DNA of 64,000 nucleotides. It comes from Gordonia pseudamarae. Its GTDB lineage: Bacteria; Actinomycetota; Actinomycetes; Mycobacteriales; Mycobacteriaceae. Below are positions 26,133 through 34,011 of the stretch, piece by piece (position 1 is the first letter of the stretch; each line of letters starts with the position of its first letter). The position numbers and the translations under genes were made by a program. Location of the stretch: contig NZ_CP045809.1 in NCBI RefSeq assembly GCF_025273675.1, positions 992,001-1,056,000 on the forward strand, read 5' to 3'. The notes beneath the pieces were generated by a model that did no database searches, was not told the origin of the DNA, and saw nothing but the letters and a program-made list of their open reading frames with translations.

Positions 26133-26969
26133 ATGGGACAACTCGACAACAAGGTGGCTCTCGTCACGGGAGCCGCACGTGGACAAGGACGTTCGCATGC
26201 GATCCGACTCGCCGAGGAAGGCGCGGACATCATCGCGATCGATATCTGCGCCAAGGTCGGAACCACCGACTACAAGGGCGCCACGCCCGACGACCTGGAG
26301 GAGACCGCCCGGTTCGTCGAGAAGACCGGTCGGCGTGCGCTGACCTCGATCGTGGACGTCCGCGACCTCGTCGGCCTTGAGCGCGCGGTTCAGGAGGGCA
26401 TCGCCGAATTCGGCCGGCTCGACGCGGTGGTGGCAAACGCCGGCATCTTCTCGTCGGCACCGCTGCACGAACTCACCGAAACGCAGTGGGACGAGATGGT
26501 CGATATCAATCTGACCGGTGTGTGGAAGACGATGCGTGCCACCGTTCCCCACCTCATCGAGCAGGGTGAGGGCGGTTCGATCATTCTCATCAGCTCAACC
26601 GGAGGGCTTCAGGGATTCCCGAACTTCGCTCACTATGTGGCCGCCAAGCACGGGGTCACAGGTCTGGCCCGCACCGCGGCGAATGAGCTGGGCGCCCACG
26701 GTATCCGGTGCAATTCGGTACATCCGACGTCGGTGCTGACCGACATGATCGATCACGAGGCAATGTATCGACTGTTTCGCCCGGACCTGGAACATCCGAC
26801 GCACGAGGACTTCCGGGAGGCATGCGAGTCGGGCATGAACCTGCTGCCGACGCCGTGGGTCGAGGCGGGTGACATCTCCAACGCGGTGGTGTGGCTGGCC
26901 TCGGACGCCTCGCGGTATGTCACCGGTGTCGCGCTCCCGGTGGATGCAGGTTCGCTGTGCAAGGTGTAG
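26133..26969 (+). CDS. Mycofactocin-type short-chain dehydrogenase (second)
   Basis: Another 278-residue SDR of the mycofactocin-coupled group, with TGAARGQG near residue 13, ANAGIF near 101, catalytic Ser in ISSTGG and YVAAKHG, and the group's insert (CAKVGTTDYKGATPDDLEETARFVEKT). It has the same length and layout as the protein at 13509-14345 but is clearly diverged. AAGGAGG lies upstream of the ATG. It probably oxidises a different alcohol in the same pathway. A hairpin between it and the convergent LuxR gene ends transcription. Confidence 0.92.
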   Translation: MGQLDNKVALVTGAARGQGRSHAIRLAEEGADIIAIDICAKVGTTDYKGATPDDLEETARFVEKTGRRALTSIVDVRDLVGLERAVQEGIAEFGRLDAVVANAGIFSSAPLHELTETQWDEMVDINLTGVWKTMRATVPHLIEQGEGGSIILISSTGGLQGFPNFAHYVAAKHGVTGLARTAANELGAHGIRCNSVHPTSVLTDMIDHEAMYRLFRPDLEHPTHEDFREACESGMNLLPTPWVEAGDISNAVVWLASDASRYVTGVALPVDAGSLCKV

Positions 26970-27019
26970 GGATACCGGCCCAGGGGTAGGCTCCGGCCTC
27001 CTCGCCACCGTGGGATCTG

Positions 27020-27054
27020 CGCCCCGGTCAGTGTGAAAATGACTGCCCGGGGCG
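27020..27054. terminator. Bidirectional hairpin terminator
   Basis: A 13-bp stem (27020-27032 with 27042-27054) has one mismatch that is a G-T wobble on one strand, and a 9-base loop rich in A. It lies between the convergent SDR and LuxR-type genes. Confidence 0.7.
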
Positions 27055-27108
27055 GACTCTCATGACATGTCGCGCCCAATTGGAACTGCTCGCGGCGTCC
27101 CGAACGGG

Positions 27109-29871
27109 TCAGGGCGCCGGCCGTGAGCCGGCGAGCGCCGCGGCCAGCTGTGTCCGGCGGGTGATGTTGAGCTTGCGCAGTGCGTGTTCGACGTGACCCT
27201 CGACGGTGCGGGGGGACAGCACGAGCCGCTGGGCGATCTCCTTGTTCGTCAGGCCGTCGGCGACGAGTGTGGCCACCTCCTGTTCTCTCCGCGACAGGGA
27301 GCCGAGGAAGTCGCTGTGAGTTGTCGACGGGGCGTGAGTTGTCGAGGGGCGGTGGGTTGTTGACGGGTACCGGGCCGCCGCCGACTTTCGCCCGCTCGCT
27401 GTGTGCGTGGATCCGGCACCGTCCCCGCCCGTATCCACCCCGCCTGTATTCGCCCCGCCCGTATTCGCCCCGCCCGTATTCACATAGTCGAGTAGTTCCG
27501 CGGCAGAGAGTGCTTCACCACGGGCCCACCATGATTCGAAGGCGGCCTCACCCAGGTCCGCGCGTACGACGGCAACGGCTCCCGCGCGCAACGCATTCCA
27601 GTGCTCCGATCCGTACAGTTGTTGCCCGAACAGTCCCCACGACGACGACGCGGCGCCGAGTACCACCGCGGCACGCTCCCCGGATCCGTCGGCGGCGAGG
27701 GCCCAGCCCAGAAGTTCGGCCATCAGCGTCATACCCACGATGTCACCGAACGACCGGTGTTCGCAGAGGGCTCGGGACGCCAGTTCGACGGCCCGCCCGG
27801 GGTCTCCGGCGAGCAGGGCGGTGAGCCCGAGTCCATAGGTCGCATAGGAATGAAACCAGCTCTCACCCGCGGCGACGGCAGCCTCGTGCACTTCGGTGAA
27901 GACCGCCCGGCTGCCTGCGATGTCGAGCACCGAGCTCAGCAACATCCCTCGATGTACCCGCAGCGTGGCGAGGAGGTCGGCTTCGTCGTCGCTGTAGAGC
28001 GCTTCCGCGTGGTCGAAGTATCTTCCCGCGGAGACGAAGTCGCCGGCGAAGAAGTCGCGCAGACCGGTGATGTGGATGGTGAGGGCCACGGTCTGCCGGT
28101 CGTGTACGCGGTCGGCGAGGCTGCGGGCCCGCTGTATCGAGAACGCCGCCGACTCGCGGTCACCCTGAAGCGTCTGGAGCAGGGCGAGCACCGCGAACAT
28201 CCGCGCCTTGTTCCTGTCGCACGCGTGCGGTAGGTCGAGCGCCTTGGTCAGCCACATGCGGTGCTCGCGGCCGGATATCCCACAGGCCCAGAGGAACCGG
28301 GCCGAGCCCAGGGCGTGTGTGGCCGTGGCGGTGGGTGCCTCGTCGTCGCGAGAGGCCATGGCGAAGTCCAGCGCGGCCCGGATATTTCCTCGATTTTCCT
28401 GCACTACGGCGGCTTTGGCCACCTGATCGGGCCCGTACCAGTGGGTCGCGGAGTCGACCATGATTTCCGCGCACCAGTTGAGCAGCGCGGTGTTCATCGC
28501 ATCGCGCTCGCGCGGGGAGAGTTTGCCCCAGCCGTATTCCCGGATCGACTCGAGGAGGCGGAAGCGGGCGCGCAGGTCGTCGGTCTCCCTGGATACCACG
28601 GACTTGGCGACCAGACCGGCGACCGCATCCACGATGGACTCGGCGGGCAGCCGGTCGTCGGCACATACGTCGATGGCGGTGTCGAGGTTGAATCCGCCGA
28701 CGAATACGGACAGTCGCGACCACAGCAACTGCTCGGAAGGTGTGCAGAGCTCATAGCTCCAGTCGGTCGTGGCCTGCAGGCTCCGATGCCGTGCGGTGCG
28801 GTCGCGCGATCCCACGGTCAGCATCGACATCCGGCGATCGAGGAGATCGGCGAGGTCGTGGACCGAGAGTACGTTCAGCCGGGTACATGCCAGCTCGATG
28901 GCCAGCGGCAGGCCGTCGAGGCGCCGGCAGATCCGCTGTACCGCATTGTGGTTGGCGTCGGTCAGCTCGAATCCGGCGAGCGCCGACGACGCGCGGCGGG
29001 TGAACAGTTCGACGGCCGGACTCACGTCGGGGGTCTCCTCGGTGGACAGGGCCCCCAGGTGGAAGACATGTTCACCCGGTATGGAGAGGTATTCACGCGA
29101 GGTCACGATGATCCGAAGGTGCGTCGTCGATTCCAGCAGGTGGGCGACCAATGCCGCGGCCCCATCCACCACGTGCTCGCAATTGTCGAGTACCAGCAGC
29201 ATCCGGCGGTTGCGCAGGAAAGTGGCGAGGGTGTCCTGTGCCGATCCTTCGCCGGACTCCCGATTGTCCAGCGACAGGACATCGCACACGGATTGGGCGA
29301 GCAGTGACGCACTGCGGACAGCGGTGAAGTCGACGAACCGGACACCGTCGGGAAACGCACGGCGGAAGTCCTCGGCCGCCGCGATCGCCAGGCGTGTCTT
29401 GCCCATTCCGCCCGGCCCGACCACGGAGACGAGCCGATGGTCGCCCAGGAGCCGGCGCAGATCGACCAGCTCGCCGCGCCGCCCCACGAAGCTGGTGGCG
29501 GGACGGGGAAGTCCCGGCGATACTGCCGCAGGCGGCCTGGTCGGTTGCGCCGCGTTCTCCGTTCGGATCGCGTTCACCCGGCGGGCCAGCAGAGTCCGCG
29601 AGCGGCTCCAGCCGATCGAGCGCCCGATCGCGGCGATCGTGACATCGGGGTCGGCGACCAGCATCCTGCGGATTTCGCCGTCCACCTCGTCGACGACCGA
29701 ACCCTTGGCGCGTCGATGGTCGACGGGTGGTGCGGGCATCGCCAGGGCACGCCGCACCGTGTTACGGGACATCCGGAGTCGCCCCGCGATGCCCTTGATG
29801 GTCTCGCCCTCCGCGTGGCACCGCTGAATCTCGGACCACTCGTCAGCGTTCACTATGCTGCCTCTCGCCAT
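27109..29871 (-). CDS. Large LuxR-type ATPase regulator with an extra N-terminal HTH
   Basis: The 920-residue protein has an N-terminal helix-turn-helix region (residues 8-45, SEIQRCHAEGETIKGIAGRLRMSRNTVRRAL, and a second helical pair at 75-100) like the IstA/IS21 DNA-binding segment. An NB-ARC-type ATPase follows, with Walker A GPGGMGKTR (152-160) and Walker B LLVLDN (225-230), then TPR-like helices (about 480-790), a repetitive linker (797-852) and a C-terminal LuxR HTH (855-920, LSRREQEVATLVADGLTNKEIAQRL). It is likely an ATP-dependent activator sensing a pathway ligand. It is divergent from the SnoaL/flavin-reductase genes, which it may control. DNA-binding domains at both ends are unusual. 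Confidence 0.9.
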   Translation of the reverse strand: MARGSIVNADEWSEIQRCHAEGETIKGIAGRLRMSRNTVRRALAMPAPPVDHRRAKGSVVDEVDGEIRRMLVADPDVTIAAIGRSIGWSRSRTLLARRVNAIRTENAAQPTRPPAAVSPGLPRPATSFVGRRGELVDLRRLLGDHRLVSVVGPGGMGKTRLAIAAAEDFRRAFPDGVRFVDFTAVRSASLLAQSVCDVLSLDNRESGEGSAQDTLATFLRNRRMLLVLDNCEHVVDGAAALVAHLLESTTHLRIIVTSREYLSIPGEHVFHLGALSTEETPDVSPAVELFTRRASSALAGFELTDANHNAVQRICRRLDGLPLAIELACTRLNVLSVHDLADLLDRRMSMLTVGSRDRTARHRSLQATTDWSYELCTPSEQLLWSRLSVFVGGFNLDTAIDVCADDRLPAESIVDAVAGLVAKSVVSRETDDLRARFRLLESIREYGWGKLSPRERDAMNTALLNWCAEIMVDSATHWYGPDQVAKAAVVQENRGNIRAALDFAMASRDDEAPTATATHALGSARFLWACGISGREHRMWLTKALDLPHACDRNKARMFAVLALLQTLQGDRESAAFSIQRARSLADRVHDRQTVALTIHITGLRDFFAGDFVSAGRYFDHAEALYSDDEADLLATLRVHRGMLLSSVLDIAGSRAVFTEVHEAAVAAGESWFHSYATYGLGLTALLAGDPGRAVELASRALCEHRSFGDIVGMTLMAELLGWALAADGSGERAAVVLGAASSSWGLFGQQLYGSEHWNALRAGAVAVVRADLGEAAFESWWARGEALSAAELLDYVNTGGANTGGANTGGVDTGGDGAGSTHTASGRKSAAARYPSTTHRPSTTHAPSTTHSDFLGSLSRREQEVATLVADGLTNKEIAQRLVLSPRTVEGHVEHALRKLNITRRTQLAAALAGSRPAP
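27316..27369. repeat. 18-bp tandem repeat (3 copies) in the LuxR linker
   Basis: Units begin at 27316, 27334 and 27352, based on GTGAGTTGTCGACGGGGC. They encode a Pro-Ser-Thr-Thr-His-(Arg/Ala) repeat just before the LuxR HTH domain. Confidence 0.9.
27423..27482. repeat. 15-bp tandem repeat (4 copies) in the LuxR linker
   Basis: Four units start at 27423, 27438, 27453 and 27468, based on CCCCGCCCGTATTCG. They encode an Asn-Thr-Gly-Gly-Ala repeat. This is the second, independent repeat tract in the same linker. Confidence 0.95.
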
Positions 29872-30187
29872 TCACTGTGCTGCCTCTCGTCCGGCATCTG
29901 CACTCTCGACATGCGCTCCCCATATTCGGTGATGCAGATCACTCTGCTGTGCGGTGCCGATGACGACAACCCCGGGGGTCAAGATGTGTCACCGATGACC
30001 GCGGGCAGGTGCACGGCCGCCGGATTCCACGCCCAGGAATGCGGCTTGACCTGCATTCATGCCGAAACGGGTGCGGGCCGCCCGGCGCGGGGCCCAGATC
30101 ACGTAGTCGACCGGTTATCCCTGTGCCGACCAACCGCCAGAGTGATGGACGACATACCACCACGTTCTCCGTCGGAGAGCGATCACC
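29872..30187. promoter_or_regulatory. Divergent control region between the LuxR-type gene and the SnoaL/reductase pair
   Basis: The 316 bases contain no convincing gene; the frames crossing it are shadows of neighbours. An inverted repeat GAATGC/GCATTC (30037-30042 and 30053-30058) surrounds a TTGACC that could act as a -35 element toward the SnoaL-like gene. That makes it a candidate regulator site. Confidence 0.45.
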
Positions 30188-30604
30188 ATGACTCAGCGAG
30201 GAATCACCATGACACAGCAGAACGCCGACGCACTGACCAAGGCCTTCGCCGCCGCCGACACCGGGGATGCGAGCCTGCTCGTATCCTTGTACGCCGACGA
30301 CATGACGTGGGCCGGTTTCACCGTGGACGGCACCGTGCGGCTCTACACCAAGGGAGAGTTCCTGGAGGCTTTCGGGGTGCTCGCCAAACTCGACGAGTCA
30401 CGCAACGAGGTGATCGGTTGTGCGGTGGTCGGTGACGAGATCGTCACCGCGAATGTCCGTATCTATCGGCGACTGGGCGGGGTGGAACTCGACACGACGA
30501 TGGTGATGGTGCACCGCTTCATCGACGGGCAGGTGACGTTCGGCAACGACATGGTCCCCTCGTCGTTCGAGCAGTTCTGGGCCGCCGCCGGGATCACCGG
30601 GTGA
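30188..30604 (+). CDS. SnoaL-like small protein
   Basis: The protein of about 138 residues has the SnoaL/NTF2 pattern: an N-terminal helix (DALTKAFAAADTGDASLLVSLYADDMTW), a following strand set (GTVRLYTKGEFLEAF), and late strands GVELDTTMVMVHRFIDGQVTF. Members are hydrolases, isomerases or dehydratases on small hydrophobic substrates. Two starts are possible, 30188 and 30209. The 21 bases around them are a near-exact duplication, each with its own purine-rich site (GGAGAG and GAGGA). Its stop overlaps the frame of the following flavin reductase region. The exact reaction is unknown. Confidence 0.8.
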   Translation: MTQRGITMTQQNADALTKAFAAADTGDASLLVSLYADDMTWAGFTVDGTVRLYTKGEFLEAFGVLAKLDESRNEVIGCAVVGDEIVTANVRIYRRLGGVELDTTMVMVHRFIDGQVTFGNDMVPSSFEQFWAAAGITG

Positions 30605-30648
30605 GTACTCCGCCGCACCGCGGTGGAATCCGTGAACAGGAGTCCGTC

Positions 30649-31206
30649 ATGTCCGCACCCCGCCATGGTTTACACACCGGGGATCTGCACACTGGGGATC
30701 TGCACACTGGGGATCTGCACACCGAGAGCCTGCAGACCGAGTTCCGGCAGGCGATGGCTAATCTTTGCGCACCGGTTTCGATCATCACGGTGATGGATGC
30801 CGACCGGCCGCACGGCACCACCGTCAGCGCGGTGATGTCGCTGTCGATGGACCCGTCGCTGGTGGCCGTGGCCCTCGCCGAAACGTCGCAGACCCTCGCC
30901 CGGATCCGGAGATCGAGGGCATTCGGCGTCAACGTGTTGGCCGACGACCAGCACCATATCGCCGGCCGGTTCGCGACGAAGGCACCGGACAGGTTCGGCG
31001 ATATTGATTGGCAACAGGCCGGGACGGTGCCGCGCATCACCGGCTCGGCAGTGTGGTTGGCCTGCCGGGTCGCCGGCCTCCTGCCGGGTGGTGACCACAC
31101 GATCGTCGTCGGCGAGGTCGTTGCGGCGGAATCTGATCCGCTGGCGCGGCCCCTGACGTATCACCGGCGGGGATTCGGCACGCACACCGCGCGCACGGAC
31201 CGCTGA
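30649..31206 (+). CDS. Flavin reductase (HpaC/HsaB-like)
   Basis: The 185-residue protein carries the flavin reductase domain: FRQAMANLCAPVSIITVMDADRPHGTTVSAVMSLSMDPSLVAVAL, then FGVNVLADDQHHIAGRFA and a closing HTIVVGEVVAAE with LTYHRRGFG. It reduces free flavin with NAD(P)H and hands it to a partner monooxygenase, most likely the HsaA-like enzyme at 24873. I start at the ATG at 30649, since AGGAG is 8 bases upstream; an in-frame GTG at 30601 overlaps the preceding stop. The N-terminus has five copies of a 5-residue LHTGD-type repeat unrelated to the fold. Confidence 0.88.
   Translation: MSAPRHGLHTGDLHTGDLHTGDLHTESLQTEFRQAMANLCAPVSIITVMDADRPHGTTVSAVMSLSMDPSLVAVALAETSQTLARIRRSRAFGVNVLADDQHHIAGRFATKAPDRFGDIDWQQAGTVPRITGSAVWLACRVAGLLPGGDHTIVVGEVVAAESDPLARPLTYHRRGFGTHTARTDR
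30670..30744. repeat. 15-bp tandem repeat (5 units, 2 identical) at the flavin reductase N-terminus
   Basis: CTGCACACTGGGGAT is present at 30685-30699 and 30700-30714. Diverged units sit at 30670-30684, 30715-30729 and 30730-30744. The tract becomes less regular toward the conserved domain, as if it grew from the first helix. Confidence 0.95.
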
Positions 31207-31269
31207 TCGGCCGGCACCGTCGGGCAGTCGGAACGTCGGGGCAGTCGGGCAGCGGGGCAGTCGGGGCCG

Positions 31270-32211
31270 TCAGCCCCGGTTCCCGGCGGCCGCAACGGTG
31301 ATGTTCGCACCCCGGTAGGTGCGGCTCAGGTACCCGGCGAGTCGCGGATCCTCCAGCGCGTGGGTGAGTTCGAGGACGCGGGGGTCACCGGCAAGTCGTG
31401 TCGGGGCGACGACGACATGGGCGTAGGGGTTGTCCGGTCCCGGTTCGATGGCCAGGGCGTCGTCGGCCGGGACCAGACCGAGCGACGACGCCTGATCGGG
31501 GTTGAGGGCGACGGCGTCGTAGCTCTCGTAGGTCGACTTCAGGAAATCGTCGAGGCTGAGACCGATCACATCGAGGTGCCGGGCCGAATCGAGCACGTTG
31601 GCCTTGGTGATGGTCAGATCCTGCGCCGACGTGCCGCCGAATGGACGGTCGAGGGAGACCAGCCCCGCGGACTGCAGCAGGTACAGGCCGCGGGCGAAAC
31701 CGGTGGCGGTGGACGGCAACGCGACCCGGGCACCGTGCGGCAGGCTCGTATCGGTGACGCTGTCGGCGACCAGACCCGTGTTGACCCAGCTTTCGGTGTC
31801 GTGCAGATCGGTCCACGTGTGCGAATAGAGGGCGTAGGGAACAACATTCACCCGGCTGACGATGCTCAGATCGGTGATGCCGCGATCGGCGGTGTCGGCC
31901 TCGAAGGCGGGGGCGTGCTGATAGAACACCAGATCGCCGTCGCCACCGGCGACCTTCGCGTTGGCATCGTCACCGGCGTCCTTGATGGTGACCCGGATCT
32001 GTTTGCCGAGAAGATTTTTCACAGCGTATTCGAGAATGTCGCGGTCGGCGCCCTTGCCGGCGTAGACGACGAGGTTGTCGCCGCCGTCAGAGGAACCGTA
32101 CTCGACCGCCGTCTCCGATCCGCAGCCCGCCGCGACGACGGTCAGCAGCATCGCGATCAGCGTGACAAGGATGCCGCGTGGGTGTGGGCCGCGGATCGGA
32201 ACGCCGGTCAT
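31270..32211 (-). CDS. NlpA/MetQ-family substrate-binding lipoprotein
   Basis: The 313-residue protein has a lipoprotein signal ending in VVAAGC (Cys30) and a NlpA/MetQ-type binding domain: the SRVNVVPYALYSHTWTDLHD strand, PHGARVALPSTATGFARGLYLLQSAGLVSL and the later NPYAHVVVAPTRLAGDPRVLEL. MetQ relatives bind methionine or other small amino-acid-like ligands. The start at 32211 overlaps the permease stop by 4 bp, so it belongs to the importer operon. It is the second binding protein there and from a different family to the first (34012-35163). Confidence 0.87.
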   Translation of the reverse strand: MTGVPIRGPHPRGILVTLIAMLLTVVAAGCGSETAVEYGSSDGGDNLVVYAGKGADRDILEYAVKNLLGKQIRVTIKDAGDDANAKVAGGDGDLVFYQHAPAFEADTADRGITDLSIVSRVNVVPYALYSHTWTDLHDTESWVNTGLVADSVTDTSLPHGARVALPSTATGFARGLYLLQSAGLVSLDRPFGGTSAQDLTITKANVLDSARHLDVIGLSLDDFLKSTYESYDAVALNPDQASSLGLVPADDALAIEPGPDNPYAHVVVAPTRLAGDPRVLELTHALEDPRLAGYLSRTYRGANITVAAAGNRG

Positions 32212-33107
32212 TTGTTGGTCAGTCCTCTCTGCCACGCGGTGGCCTTGTGCTCGACACCGGTCATCACGGCGTTGACGAGAATGCCGATCAGACCGAGCGT
32301 GATGATGCCCGCGTACATCTGGGGTGTTTGATAGCGCAGCGCGGCGTTGTTGATGTAGATGCCGATACCGTGTGCGCCGCCGACGAGTTCGGCCGCCACC
32401 AGGGCGGTGAACGCGTTGGCGCTGGCGAGCCGGATCCCGGGGAAGATGCCGGGGATCGCGGCGGGCAGCACCACCCGGGTGAAGATGTAGCTCCGTCCGG
32501 CGCCCAGGGTACGGGCGGCGTTGAGCAGAATCTTCTCCACGCCGTTGACCGCACCGACGGTGGTGATGAAGATGGGCCAGAAGCACGCCCACACCACGAT
32601 GGCGATCTTGGACTGCTCACCGATACCGAAGAACACCACGAACACCGGCAGCAGGGCCAGCAGCGACAGATTGCGGAAGAACAGCAGCACCGGTTCCAGG
32701 AACTGCTGCACGATCCGGACATACCCGACCGCGATACCCAGACCGATGCCCAGGACCAGTCCGATCACGAAACCGGTGAGGGCACGCTGCACGCTCGGCA
32801 GGATCTCTTGTGCCAGTGAACCGTCGGCCAGGCCGTCGACAAGGGCGGTGACGGTGTCCTGCGGTGTCGCCAGATACAGTTCGTCGACGTAGCCGGAGGC
32901 CACCGCGCCCCACCACAGCACGAGGAATCCGGTCAGCCCGACGGCGCCGTAGATGTAGCGCTCGTACTTGACCAGGAACGGGTTGCGGCGATCCGGTGGC
33001 AGCAGGTCGTCGGCGTTCGGGTCGTCGGGATTCGGGTCGTCGGGGTTCGGGTCACGGTCCGGGCTGGACCGGCCGGTGGGATCCGGCTTAGGCAGCGTCG
33101 TTGCCAA
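32208..33107 (-). CDS. ABC transporter permease (sulfonate/nitrate/taurine type)
   Basis: The 299-residue protein has six membrane spans after a charged, repetitive N-terminus (DPNPDDPNPDDPNADDL) and the BPD_transp_1 motif EKILLNAARTLGAGRSYIFTRVVLPAAIPGIFPGIRLASANAF, the EAA loop that docks the ATPase. This pattern is that of SsuC/TauC permeases. It overlaps the ATPase gene by 20 bp upstream and the NlpA gene by 4 bp downstream. With those genes it forms an importer of small organosulfur or similar anions; the substrate is inferred from family only. Confidence 0.92.
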   Translation of the reverse strand: MATTLPKPDPTGRSSPDRDPNPDDPNPDDPNADDLLPPDRRNPFLVKYERYIYGAVGLTGFLVLWWGAVASGYVDELYLATPQDTVTALVDGLADGSLAQEILPSVQRALTGFVIGLVLGIGLGIAVGYVRIVQQFLEPVLLFFRNLSLLALLPVFVVFFGIGEQSKIAIVVWACFWPIFITTVGAVNGVEKILLNAARTLGAGRSYIFTRVVLPAAIPGIFPGIRLASANAFTALVAAELVGGAHGIGIYINNAALRYQTPQMYAGIITLGLIGILVNAVMTGVEHKATAWQRGLTNK

Positions 33108-33957
33108 CGTTGACCTCCTCGGCGAGAATCCCGGCCACCCTGGCCCGGATGTGAGCGAATTCTTCGGAGCTGCGCAGTGTCTGGGTGCGCGGACGATCGA
33201 GCTCGACGTCCAGGATGGTTTTCACCGAGCCCGGAGCCCTGGTCATCACCGCGATCCGATCGGAAAGGAAGATGGCCTCGTCGATGGAATGGGTGACGAA
33301 CAGAATGGTCTTCTTCTTCTTCTCGCCCGATTCCCAGATGCGCAGCAACTCGCCCTGCAGAAACTCGCGGGTCTGCGCGTCGAGTGCGGCGAACGGCTCG
33401 TCGAACACCAGGACCTCCGGGTCGTAGGCGAGGACGCGCGCGATGGCGGCGCGCTGGCGCATTCCGCCGGAGAGCTGGTGCGGAAGCCGATCGGCGGCCG
33501 CGGACAGGCCGACGGTCTTGAGGACCTCGGCGGCCCGCGCACGTCGCTCGGCCCTGCCCACGCCCCGGATCTTGAGACCGACCTCGACGTTCTTCTGCGC
33601 GGTGAGCCACGGGAACAGTGCGTAGCCCTGGAAGACGACGCCGACGTCCTTGTTGACCCCGGTGACCCGCTCTCCGTCGAGTCGTACCGAACCGCCGTTG
33701 TAACTATCCAGTCCGGCAAGGATATTGAGAAATGTGGACTTGCCGCAGCCGCTCGGTCCGAGCAGCGACAGGAACTCGCCTTCGTGGATGGTCAGGTCGA
33801 ATCCGTCGAGGACGGTGGTGACGCCTTTCCGGGATCCGGGTGTGCGGTAGAGCTTGCTGACCTTGCGGGCCACGATCTTGGGTGTGGCGCGCCCGGGTCC
33901 GCTGATCGCGCTGCCCGCGGCGGTTATCTGCTGCTCCGCCAGCACTGGTCCGCTCAT
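33088..33957 (-). CDS. ABC transporter ATP-binding protein (SsuB/TauB type)
   Basis: The 289-residue ATPase has Walker [10 protein letters not shown] (67-75), signature [16 protein letters not shown], Walker B VLVFDEP and an H-loop in FVTHSIDEA. It is closest in pattern to the ATPases of nitrate, sulfonate and taurine importers, which have SGGMRQR and HSIDEA(I/V). It energises the permease encoded directly downstream, whose start lies within its last codons. An extra 28 residues precede the normal start of the domain. It lies 54 bases after the first binding-protein gene. Confidence 0.94.
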   Translation of the reverse strand: MSGPVLAEQQITAAGSAISGPGRATPKIVARKVSKLYRTPGSRKGVTTVLDGFDLTIHEGEFLSLLGPSGCGKSTFLNILAGLDSYNGGSVRLDGERVTGVNKDVGVVFQGYALFPWLTAQKNVEVGLKIRGVGRAERRARAAEVLKTVGLSAAADRLPHQLSGGMRQRAAIARVLAYDPEVLVFDEPFAALDAQTREFLQGELLRIWESGEKKKKTILFVTHSIDEAIFLSDRIAVMTRAPGSVKTILDVELDRPRTQTLRSSEEFAHIRARVAGILAEEVNVGNDAA

Positions 33958-34011
33958 GGCGGTGGCCTTTCTGTGAGAGATGTCCGATTACTGTGACGAC
34001 GGATGGTCTGC

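Noticed and set aside
31262..31278. A 6-bp hairpin CGGGGC/GCCCCG at the flavin reductase/NlpA junction
   Set aside because: The stem is short, lies inside the end of the NlpA coding region and may be chance in GC-rich DNA. It could still help termination, but I do not claim it.
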